A stretch of 64,000 nucleotides of DNA from Siphonodentalium dalli (lineage: Eukaryota; Mollusca; Scaphopoda; Gadilida; Siphonodentaliidae). This document shows positions 41,811 to 52,004 of the stretch, one piece after another. The stretch spans positions 24,377,141-24,441,140 of the forward strand of contig CP136065.1 in assembly GCA_032622095.1 (NCBI GenBank), written 5' to 3'. Each line of letters begins with the position of its first letter. Within the stretch, counting starts at the first letter, position 1. The position numbers and the translations under genes were made by a program. The notes beneath the pieces were generated by a model, which searched no databases, was not told where the DNA came from, and worked only from the letters and a program-made list of their open reading frames with translations.

Positions 41811-43138
41811 CCAGGATCATACGTCTAATGTAATATCTAAACCATCGCTCCAGACGTTCAGGATCCTACGTCACAAATGTAATCTCTAAACCGTCGCAAC
41901 AGACGTTCAGGATCCTACATCACTAATGTAATATCTAAACCGTCGCTCCAGACGTTCAGGATCCTACGTCTCTAATGTAATCTCTAAACCGTCGCTCCAG
42001 ACGTTCAGGATCCTACGTCACTAATGTAATATATAAACCGTCACTCCAGACGTTCAGGATCCTACTTCACTAATGTAATATCTTAACCGTCACTCCAGAC
42101 GTTCAGGATCCTACGTCACTAATGTAATATCCAAACCGTCGCTCCAGACGTTCAGGATCCTACGTCACTAATGTAATATCTAAACCGTCGCTACATACGT
42201 TCAGGATCCTACGTCACTAATGTAATATCTAAACCGTCACTCCAGACGTTCAGGATCCTACGTCACTAATGTAATATCTAAACCGTCGCTCCAGACGTTC
42301 AGGATCCTACGTCACTAATGTACTATCTAAACCGTCGCTACATACGTGCAGGATCCTACTTCACTAATGTAATATATAAACCGTCACTCCAGACGTTCAG
42401 GATCCTACGTCACTGATGTAATATCTAAACCGTCACTCCAGACGTTCAGGATCCTACGTCACTAATGTAATATCTAAACCGTCGCTCCAGACGTTCAGGA
42501 TCCTACGTCACTAATGTAATATATAAACCGTCGCTCCAGACGTTCAGGATCCTACGTCACTAATGTAATATCTAAACCGTCGCTCCAGACGTTCAGGATC
42601 CTACGTCACTAATGTAATATATAAACCGTCGCTTCACACGTTCAGGATCCTACGTCACTAATGTGATATCTAAACCGTCACTCCAGACGTTCAAGATCCT
42701 ACGTCACTAATGTAATATATAAACCGTCGCTTCACACGTTCGTGATCCTACGCCAATAATGTAATGTCTAAACCGTCGCTCCAGACGTGCAGGAACCTAC
42801 GTCACTAATGTAATATATAAACCGTCGCTCCAGACGTTCAGTATCCTACGTCACTAATGTAATATATAAACCGTCGCTCCAGACGTTCGTGATCCTACAT
42901 CACTAATGTAATCTCTAAACCGTCGCTCCAGACGTTCAGTATCCTACGTCACTAATGTAATATATAAACCGTCGCTCCAGACGTTCAGTATCCTACGTCA
43001 CTAATGTAATATATAAACCGTCGCTCCTGACGTTCGTGATCCTACATCACTAATGTAATATCTAAACCGTCGCTTCACACGTGTAGGATCCTACGTCACT
43101 AATGTAGTCTCTAAACCGTCGCTACAGACGTTCAGGAT
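41811..43138 (+). repeat. 49-bp satellite with a BamHI site in most units
   Basis: About 27 units. Each has GTTCAGGATCCTACGTCACT, then AATGTAATATCTAAACCGTC and GCTCCAGAC. GGATCC occurs in most units. Variants (TATATAAACC, TTCACACG, TTCGTGATCC) recur in groups toward the right end, suggesting block duplication. It lies directly upstream of an unrelated AT-rich region. Confidence 0.95.
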
Positions 43139-44340
43139 TTGTGTTAAAGACTTGATTAGTGACGTTGAATCCTGACCCTGAGTATATCACCCCTGGTTAC
43201 GTTGTCCTGCTAGTGTTCTATGATGCGGTTGGGTCCTGCTGAATTGCTATGCTGGTGTTATATTAGGGCAAACTGATCCTGTTAACAAGAAGTACCGTTA
43301 TAATTTTTTAATTTGTCTTTTTCGCGGTGTTCCGATAATCTGAACATATCCAGGAAAATCCAATATTCGTCTCAAACATTCAAAAATATATTTATTGCGA
43401 AATATTTTTAATACCGGTTGTATTAGTTGTCGAAAATCGACTATAATAAAGATAGTTACTCACGTCGTTTTAGAAACACCACCGCAGGCATTAACATATT
43501 TTTCAAAATTATATATGTTCTTGAATGTTTCATACACACATTTTCTCATATCGCTAAAATTAGCCAAACACCTCGAAAATGACAACTTTAGAAAAATAGC
43601 GGTACTTTTTCGTAACGGTATCAGTTTTCCCTACCCGCATCACAGCAATTCAGCAGGACCACCAGCATCATAGCATATTAGCAGGACCACTCGGCCAGGG
43701 GTGTATACTATGAGCGATCGAAATAGGGACGCAAACAACCCACCCCACTTCTCTAAGGATGGCCAGTCCAATTTGGCAGAACAAAATTAGTCAACATGTC
43801 CCGCCTATATTTTTGTCGATGAACATGAATTGACTGAAAACAACATCGTTCGTAGCACTTGCACCCAGAATCTCTACCCGACTATCAACATGTAGCTTGA
43901 GAAATAACACAACACTATATTTTACGAACGCTAATTAGCATTTACCATGGCATTAAAGTGAAGTGAAACACTCCGGTAGGGTGATCAAATGGATTTGGAG
44001 AATAATCTTGCTCAAAGTAGTTATTTTTTACGAATAAAATCCAAATTGACAACACACACCGTCATTCTGATATATTAATTAAATGCAATGGCTCTTGGTG
44101 GCGAAATCGTTTGCGTTAGTTTATCGCCGATTGTTTCGTCCCGAATTGAGGTGTAAATATTTACAACTGAGCGTAGTTCAGACGATGTTTTCTATGGATT
44201 GGTATGGTCGATTAATTTGAAATTTTCGGTGATCTTAGTAGAATGATACATTCCCCAGGTTGGCATACCGCCTGAGTACTAAACTATAAGTTTATCGCAC
44301 TGGAACAAGTCCATAATATGTCTTTAACACTTTATATACT
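43139..44340. other. Intergenic, nothing recognised
   Basis: CAGCAGGACCAC and related short motifs repeat near 43650-43695. No exon or transposon domain recognised. Confidence 0.3.
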
Positions 44341-44520
44341 GAATACATTCACATATTCCTTTATAAAAGTATACAATGAAGTGGTATATTATGCATCTGG
44401 ACGGGTGTTCGTGTAATAAAAGCAGACGACATATATACATGTACAGGCGCGAAGATACACGTTCAGTTAATAAGTTCCATGATCGTCTGTTGAACTTATT
44501 GTCTGAACATTTCCTGTATG
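44341..44520 (+). mobile_element. Family D repeat, plus orientation
   Basis: ATTCCTTTATAAAAGTATAC, AAAAGCAGACGACATATA, AATAAGTTCCATGATCGTCT and GTTGAACTTATTGTCTGAAC follow the order of the 48355-48640 copy. Confidence 0.55.
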
Positions 44521-44534
44521 ATAACTACCGTACA

Positions 44535-44824
44535 CATAAAAAGCACGGGTGGCCTTCGTGGTGGATATACTGTTAAAATAGTATGCACCCGTTAAGATTG
44601 CCATAAACAAAAAGAATATTAAAATATAGATATATTTTGTTCTTATACAAATCATAAATATCGCGTAAATAGTATGCTATTACCAAGTTCATACGCTGTG
44701 TTATGTAAACAAAAGCCAGGTTCTCTAACGTTTTTTGTGTGGCTTTTGTTTACATAACAAAGGGTCGAACCTGACAATAACACACTATTATGCGCGATAT
44801 TTATGATTGATATAAGAACAAAGC

Positions 44825-44855
<31 letters not shown>

Positions 44856-44928
44856 CTAGTTTATCTTTTTATGGCGGTTTTAACAGATGTGACTATTTTA
44901 AGAGCATACCCACCGCGAAGGCCTTTAA
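44535..44928. mobile_element. Family B MITE, long-inverted-repeat variant with (TA)n
   Basis: It begins AAGCACGGGTGGCCTTCG and ends GCGAAGGCCTTTAA (TTAA at 44925-44928; the left TTAA is degraded). The two halves mirror each other around AGCCAGGTTCTCTAACG / GTGTGGCTTTTG. A TA dinucleotide run occupies about 44829-44856. Confidence 0.65.
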
Positions 44929-45920
44929 TGAGTATTTAGCATAGAAAGGGTTAATGGGACCGGAAGTGATAACAATCTTTATCATAGGTAAGCTCAATAT
45001 TTTTGGGCCCCTGAACAAAATTTGAAACCTGATAAAACTGCGTATTTTGAAGTTCGATGTCTGACCAGTGTAAGAATGGACTAAACAGTTTGATCTCTTT
45101 AACACAATAATGAAGTTACGAAATCTACTGACAGATGAATGGGATGTCTCAGATTTGATTCTCACTCATCGAGTATGTAATGTCAAGAATTGTCTTTAAA
45201 CACTACATGCCTCTTTAAACTGCATGCATTCAAGACATTCACAGTAGGTAGATAATAATAAATTGGCCTCACCATTGTTAAGAAGAAAACGTGCATCTAT
45301 TTTGTTTTTAATTTCATAATCATAAAAACCTCAAAAAACGCTATGTCGGTGTGTTGAAAACATTGTTTTGTAAACATCAAATGCTACAGTACAATTATTA
45401 CTTTGCCTGTAAGCTGGTAAGACTACTAGTCATTTCATACAAGATGGTGCGAACAACAGAAAAGACCAAAGCATTGAAAAATATTTTTAAAAACCCAGAT
45501 ATTCAACTAAATACATGTTGTGGAATCATTATTGCTGTTGTTGATGTAACATGTGTAAAAAGTACTGTTTTCAACACGCAAACTATCGTTATTGTGCAAT
45601 TATTAATAACGAAATTAAGAAGGAATATTTTTATTTTTCCTGATTTCCTAGTGTTTGGTATTTTCTGCTCATTGTGAAAGTTCTGAGTTCTGTTAATGAA
45701 GTACTTACCTCTGCTCTGTACGGATATCATCCATGAGGCAGAACCCACCAAACACACAACAACACTGCGGGGTAACAATAACGAAGATAAGAAGTGTACT
45801 CACATACTGAATGGGAAGTCTTAGATTTGACTCCCGCTCACCGAGTATCTAATCTCAAGTTGTGTCCCAAATCGAGTTAGACTCCCCAATGAACAGAACA
45901 CAGCCGATCCCAATCAGAGG

Positions 45921-46333
45921 CGAGTCGATTTTCTCTCTATTCATTGCGGTTATAGAAGATTGCTATCTGCATTGGGAAAGTGAGAATGGGTCTGTCTGGG
46001 GTAACAACAGGCGGCCAAATCTTATTCTTGATAGTGCGTCATATATCGCATTAGCGATCGCTTCCAAACAGCAATTTATTAGTTAGCGACACCGCGTCAC
46101 TGTCTTCTATAGAATGTCCCGATGGGATCTCGGTGTCCAGGAATTTAATGCTCGTTTTAAGTCCCACTTAATTTTCATCCCAGAAGGAAAAATTAAATTC
46201 TCAAACGAACGATTTATTCTACTGATTTTGGGACACTACTAGGACAGATATGTTTTGTACATGTGTCTTGGTGGAATAGTTTTATGACACGACCCATGTG
46301 TATGCATACTTGACTGTATTCTGATGTCACGGT
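45921..46333 (+). repeat. Local segmental repeat, copy 1 (uninterrupted)
   Basis: Shares TGCTATCTGCATTGGGAAAG, GTAACAACAGGCGGCCAAAT, CATTAGCGATCGCTTCCAAA and GTGTCCAGGAATTTAATGC with copy 2 at 46801. It contains the intact sequence CCCAGAAGGAAAAATTAAAT, the empty site for the 47074-47631 insertion. Confidence 0.8.
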
Positions 46334-46663
46334 AAAGATATTTGAAAAAGATGTTTAAAAAAATGTAAGAAAAGATGTTTAAAAAAATGTAAGAAAAAAT
46401 GAAAAAAATAATAACAAAATTTATAAAGAATGTAAGAAATAATGATAAAAAATTAAAAAATTGTTAAAGAATGTAAGAAAAAATGATAACGAATGTAAGA
46501 AAAAATGATAAAATTGTTAAAGAATATAAGAAAACATTATAAAAAAAGATACAAATTGTTAAAGATTGTAAGAAAAAATGATACAAATTGTTAGGCCAAT
46601 GCATTCTCTTATATATGCGAGGCGACCTATGGTCGACTCGCATATATAAGAGAATGCATTGGC
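46334..46663. mobile_element. Hairpin element half: AT-rich linker array plus one hairpin
   Basis: Repeats of the type GTTAAAGAATGTAAGAAAAA and ATGATAAAA fill 46334-46590 and lead to hairpin 46595-46663 and CACAGGG. The left hairpin is absent. The linker array is a tandem expansion of the short linker seen in the TTAA MITEs. Confidence 0.7.
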
Positions 46664-46800
46664 ACAGGGTCTTTCATGTTGAGTATATATAATAGGAATT
46701 CTATTCATAAAGAGTGAAGTCTGATCCAATCCTTCGTCAGTGACCCTGTGGTTCAGATGGTATGCTGCATCGCCCGCTTTGATTTTGCTTAATTCTAACA

Positions 46801-47740
46801 TGTCGATGTTCGCCCTATTCAGAGCGATCAGTGAATATTGCTATCTGCATTGGGAAAGTGAGAATGGGCCTGTCTGGGGTAACAACAGGCGGCCAAATCT
46901 GATCCTTGATAGTGCGTCATATATCGCATTAGCGATCGCTTCCAAACAGCAATTTATTAGTTAGCGACACCACGTCACTGTCTTCAATATAAATGTCCCG
47001 ATGAGATCTCGGTGTCCAGGAATTTAATGCTCCTTTAATGACAGTCACATTCCCACTTAAATTTCAACCCAGACAGGGGGTGGAAAAAAAGTTTTTTCCG
47101 GGCACGTATGCCGGGGTGGGTGGGTGGTCGATAGGACCAACAAACAATTTTTTCCGCAACTCAAAAATATTTTTCTTGCAAGTCTTTTTGACTGTTTTTG
47201 TAATGAGTTTGGCTTAAAACACATCTATATGTCAATATTAACATAAATGACAAATTCCATGATGATCAGATAAACAGTATAGCCTGTAGCCCATGATAAT
47301 GGATTGAATTTTGAAATCCAAGATGGCTGCTGGCAGCCATGCTTTTTTTGACCGAATAACCCCAAAATGACTTGTTCCTATTTACATGTCAATGTACACA
47401 TCCATGACTAATAGTATGCACATAAATTCATATACAACTGTTTACAGTGAAATCCCCCCCCCGCAAATCTTTTAGTGTTAAAAGGGGGTGGGTGTCAAAA
47501 AATGGTCAGAAAAAACTGCCGAAAACGGAAAACAATTTGGACGCGGGGGTGGGTGGGTCCCAACAAGGGTCGAAAGTCAAAAATCAGCATACGTGCCTGC
47601 AAATGTTTTCTGACCCCCCCCCCCCCCCCCGACCCAGAAGGAAAAATTAAATTCTCAAGTGAACAGTTTTTTCTACCGCTTCTAGGGACACTACCAGGAC
47701 AGATATGTTTTGTACATGTGTCTTGATGGAATACTTTTGC
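46801..47740 (+). repeat. Local segmental repeat, copy 2, interrupted by a hAT-like insertion
   Basis: 46801-47073 and 47632-47740 are homologous to 45921-46333 once the 47074-47631 insertion is removed. A further diverged copy lies near 48120-48310. An inverted piece lies at 47850-47965 (GACACGACCCATG in reverse complement). Confidence 0.75.
47074..47631 (+). mobile_element. hAT-like non-autonomous insertion, 558 bp
   Basis: The flanking duplication is ACCCAGA at 47067-47073 and 47632-47638 (8 bp with one mismatch). It begins CAGGGGGTGGAAAA and ends in a C-rich run, with long imperfect inverted repeats (GGCACGTATGCCGG near the left; GCATACGTGCC near the right). It includes CCAAGATGGCTGC. 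The empty site is visible in copy 1 of the host repeat. Confidence 0.75.
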
Positions 47741-47751
47741 GAAAACCCTGT

Positions 47752-47823
47752 GCCAATGCATTCTCTTATATATGCGTGTCGACCCTAGGTCGCCTCGCAT
47801 ACATAAGAAGAGAATGCTTTGGC
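47752..47823 (+). mobile_element. Solitary diverged hairpin module
   Basis: Preceded by CCCTGTG. It is 72 nt because of a 3-bp insertion (ATAAGAAGAGAATGC) plus several substitutions, then CCTAACCAATT. The partner is missing. It interrupts an inverted arrangement of the local segmental repeat. Confidence 0.7.
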
Positions 47824-47984
47824 CTAACCAATTATATATAAAAAATTTATTTCCAGTCACAAAGAATGTCTTTTCCGCGACATCAGAACACGCATGGGTC
47901 GTGTCAAGAAACTATTCTATTAATGTATAAAACATATCTGTCGTTCGCTTGAGAATTTAATTTTTATAACTTTTATAACTGACT

Positions 47985-48640
47985 GGGAGAATCCATTTAG
48001 TCTATAAAGTGTTAAATGACCCCCATAATGTTCCAGACATGTAACCTTTCTATAATAAATGGATTCTCACATTCAGTTATAAAAGTATACACGGGAACAA
48101 TCTATTATTTATTTGGATAGAATGTCACGATGGGATCGCGGTGTCCAGGATCTTAATGCTCGTTTAAATTCCCACTTAGTATTTAAACCCACTAGGAAAC
48201 ATTGAATTCTGAAGCGAGCGATTTATTTTCTACCGCTCTCTAGGACAGATATGTTTTGTACAATGTATGGAATAGTTTTATGACACGACCCATGCGTATG
48301 CACACGTGACTGAATACTGATTTCACGGAAAGAACATTTTTGGGGACTGGAATATTATGCGCACATTTAACCTTTTTTATATACTAAATGGATTCTCCCA
48401 TTCAGTTATAAAAGTATATACGCGGGAATAATCTATTATTCATTAAGGTAATAAAAGCAGACGGCAGACAGTGGAAAAGATAACAGAGGTGCAGAAGGAT
48501 ACATATTCATTGGAGGGATATATTCAGATACTAAGTTCGATAAACAAACTATGGTCGTTTGTTGGACTTATTATCTGAAAAATGTCTAAGGGAACTACTC
48601 GTCATTGAGTATTTACTACAACAAAGGTTAACTGCCATAT
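47985..48640. mobile_element. Two family D repeats around a local repeat copy
   Basis: 47985-48120 is an inverted pair (GACTGGGAGAATCCATTTAG ... ATGGATTCTCACATTCAGTT). 48355-48640 is a longer copy with ATGGATTCTCCCATTCAGTT, AATAAAAGCAGACGGC and AAGGGAACTACTCGTCATTG. Between them (48120-48310) is a diverged copy of the local segmental repeat. Confidence 0.55.
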
Positions 48641-48687
48641 TCGTCAGAACTTACAGTTACCTGTCTGATCGTCAGTGCCCCGTGGTT

Positions 48688-49135
48688 CATATAGAAGAGA
48701 ATACGTTGGCCTAACAAATTTTACATTATTTTTTATAATTGTTAAAAAATGTAAGAAAATATGAAAAAATAATAAAAAGTTGATAAAGAATCTAAGAAAT
48801 AATGATAAAAAATAATAAAATTGTTTAAGAATGGAAGAAAAAATGTTAAAAATCGATAAAGAATGTAAGACAAAAATGATAAAATAAATTATAAAATTGT
48901 TAAAGAATATGAGAAAAAAATGTTAAAATTGTTAAAGACTATATAAGAAAAAATGATAAAATTGTTAAAGAAAAAATTATAACAATTGTTATAGAATGTA
49001 ATAACAAATTATATAAAGTTAAACAAATTGTTAAAGAATGTAAGAAAAAATGGTAAAAATTGTTAGGCCAGTGCATTCTCTTATATATGCGAGGCGGACT
49101 ATGGTCGACTCGCATATATAAGAGAATACATTGGC
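48688..49135. mobile_element. Hairpin element with long AT-rich linker array
   Basis: The left hairpin is reduced to its 3' end (AGAGAATACGTTGGCCTAAC, 48688-48715). The linker is about 350 bp of GTTAAAGAATGTAAGAAAAA-type repeats. The right hairpin is 49067-49135, then CACAGGG. The sequence after it (CTTTAATGTTGAGTATA) matches that after the 46595 hairpin. Confidence 0.7.
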
Positions 49136-49349
49136 ACAGGGTCTTTAATGTTGAGTATAGGAATTCTATTGATGTTTGATCCAATCCTTCGTCAGTGGCC
49201 CTGTGGTTCAGTTGGTATGATGCATTCCCCGCTACGATTTTGCTTTAATTTAACAGGTCGATGTTCGTTCTATTCAGAGCGGTTAGTGAATATTGTTAGT
49301 GAATAATATGTCTGTCTGACGAAACAACGGGCGTCCAAATAAAACACCA

Positions 49350-49725
49350 TGACTGGAGCAACCTGAATGTTTGCGAAAAGCTTGTCCCAATGCATTCTCT
49401 TATTTATATGTGAGTCGACAATGGGTAGCCTCGCATATACAAGAGAATGCATTGGCTTATCATATTTTATATTATTTTTTTACAATTGTTAAAAAATGTG
49501 AGAAAAAATGAAAAAAATTGTAAGAAATTGGTAAAAAATGTAAGAAATAATGATAACAAATAAAAAAAATTGTTAAAGAATATAAGAGAAGATGATAAAA
49601 ATTGTTATAGAATGTAAGAAAAAAATTATAAAAATTGTTATATGCGAGGCAACTCGCATATATAAGAGAATGCATTGGCACAGGGTCTTCAATGTTGCGC
49701 CAGCGCAGCTCCCGTCATGAAAGGG
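49350..49725. mobile_element. Hairpin element with ATGACTGGAGC ends
   Basis: The ends are CATGACTGGAGC and GCAGCTCCCGTCATG. The left hairpin 49386-49456 is diverged and the right hairpin 49639-49679 has lost most of its 5' arm. The linker is an AT-rich array. It has the same outer termini as 62635-63130. Confidence 0.7.
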
Positions 49726-50159
49726 CTAAAAGCTGTTTGACAAAATTTTATTTTATTTTTCGGGTTTTTTATTCCCACCAATGGAAAAATTAATCCAGGC
49801 ATATAAACAAATTGCGTAAAATATACAACAAAATCATTGAAAAACGAACCCTCAGGCTATGTGTATTGTATACTACAGATCTAGTACATACTAGTAAAAG
49901 GCATAAAACGGAGTATACGAATTCTATTCATAAAGTGTGAAGTTCGATCCAATCCTTTTTGCAAATGTTGGCCACAAATTTTGCGTAATGTACGGTATTA
50001 CTCAAATATGACTAGACATATTATGGACTTGTTCGGGTGCGTAGAACTGACAAGTTAGTATACATGCGCAATGCCAACTGTGGGGATCTAACCTTATACT
50101 AACATCGCCGAAAAACTCAAAGAAATCGAAGATACCACTCGTTATCTACTATTTAAGTT

Positions 50160-50310
50160 TCATTTCCAAACAGGGGCGGCAGGAAGCCGGCATATCTGGT
50201 CATGCCGCTCCTGTACACTATAATCATGTTTATTTCTGAATATTTCACTGTCAGCATTATGTTTGTAAATATTGTACAAAATAATCAATCAATAAATTAA
50301 TCAATCAATC
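50160..50310 (+). mobile_element. LINE 3' end fragment with AATC tail
   Basis: GGCATATCTGGTCATGCCGC and GTAAATATTGTACAAAATAA are followed by a run of AATCAATCAATAAATTAATC type. This is a typical 3' UTR end of a 5'-truncated non-LTR element. No coding part remains. Confidence 0.5.
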
Positions 50311-51259
50311 ATCTGAACTACGCTTAATTGTAAATGATTAAAACAAGGACTGCTTTATCTTCGTTGTAATCATCAAAATGATGTGGCATCATACATATAT
50401 CACGCAGAGTGACGATGTTAGTCCCATATTCTACACGTGCAATGTTTACGCGACCGCAGATTACAAATATTTAACCGGCACAAACGATCTCATACAGATC
50501 GATCGAAACATAGAGAGTAAAAATTATTATGAAAAAACATGCATATTTATAAACACCTGTGAGATACGGCTACAGCACGTGTTGCATGTGTATTTGTACA
50601 AACACGTGTGCAAGTATTTTGAAATAAACGGTTAATACTTTAATCCCCCATACATATGTTTATTATGCCCCGACCCTCCGAAGGGGGATTCGGGGATATA
50701 TAGTGGAGACCTCCATTTCACAACACAGCTCAAGTATCGATAGTCCAATTAGGATGTTCTAAAGGAATCAGGGAGCTAAATGTGTTCTAGAGTCGGGGAG
50801 CGAGTACACCGTGGAACCCTAAAGGTGAAGGTAACTGAAGAATGACCTTCACCTGATACATGCGACACGTTGTTAAAGGATGACATCGCGTTTATTTGAT
50901 TTGTACATAATATCTAAATAATTTAAACTGGTGAATGAATGGGGGAATGGATTTTTGTGAGCGGGAAATTTATTTAACTAGCTGCTGTAGTTCTGGATTT
51001 TTCCAGATCAAATTTGGCTGTGGGATAGCCCCGTCGTACACTTGGGGATTTATGACACATGACCTATGATTTTTCTTGCATTTTCGTGATCAACTGGTGT
51101 CAATCTAGCTGGGTAAACATCACTGGTATGGCCTGCAGGCTTCAATTCAGTGAATTTGGCGGAAACGTTAACACTGTCGCCTATGGGAAACCATTTAGTT
51201 CAGTGATTCCTATAGCCGGTAGACCAGCATTGTGGAAAGGAGCTCCACATAGTGTAGGT
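50311..51259. other. Intergenic, nothing recognised
   Basis: No recognisable exon. A short inverted pair CCTAAAGGTGAAGGTAACTG / AATGACCTTCACC lies near 50818-50852. Confidence 0.3.
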
Positions 51260-51720
51260 TTTGTCCGCACTTTTTTCTAGAGTTATAGCCCTTTGGTGGA
51301 CTTACTCTAAAACGCGTCCATAACAAACATTATGCTGTGGATGTCTTTATTATTGGATTTCGTTGTCCTTTGGCATGGTGATAAAGGATATCCACATAAG
51401 ACGGGGTTCGTCCATTAATTTTTACCAGAGTTACGACCCTTGTTTGACTTGGAAATTTGTGAATTTTGTTTGTGTCAGAAAGAACATTTTAGATTGTAAC
51501 TTGGGCAATGCTCGTCTGATTCAGTTGTGCTTGGTGTTTGTGTTGATAGCGGGGAAAGGATACCGACATATTAGATGTTTCGTCCAGTCATTTATACCAG
51601 AGTTACAGCCCTTGCTTGACTTGGGAATTTCATCTCTGCATGAACATCTCAGCTTGTACCTTGGGCATGTATAATCGGATTTGGTTGTGCTTTGGTGTGT
51701 TGATAGCACAGGATACCCAC
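51260..51720 (+). repeat. Degenerate tandem repeat of about 165 bp
   Basis: Three diverged units are marked by TTTTTCTAGAGTTATAGCCC (about 51270), TTTTTACCAGAGTTACGACC (about 51419) and TTTATACCAGAGTTACAGCC (about 51590). Each is followed by a GACTTGG-type motif and a GTTGTGCTT-type motif. Confidence 0.6.
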
Positions 51721-52004
51721 TTTTTGGGATTTAGACAATAATAATAAAAAAGAATTTTCCATGCATTGCGCACTCTCTAAACTGAGCGTCGGGAGAATAT
51801 GTCACGCTTGGTGTTGCACTTGTTAAACACGAATAAACACGAAACATGTTGAAAGTTTGGAAAGTTTACATGGATCTACACAGACAACTACTTACTTCTT
51901 AAGCTACTACACCGCATGAATGAATCTATGCGATCTGAAGAACATATCAAGCATATTAAATGACAATACAAATGTCAAAAATGTGACTTTAATCATATAT
52001 TAAA

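Noticed and set aside
46742-46830. tRNA-like start (CCCTGTGGTTCAGATGGTAT), also near 49189
   Set aside because: It resembles an A box, but no cloverleaf or proper B box at the right spacing could be drawn. At most it is a decayed tRNA-derived SINE; not supported.
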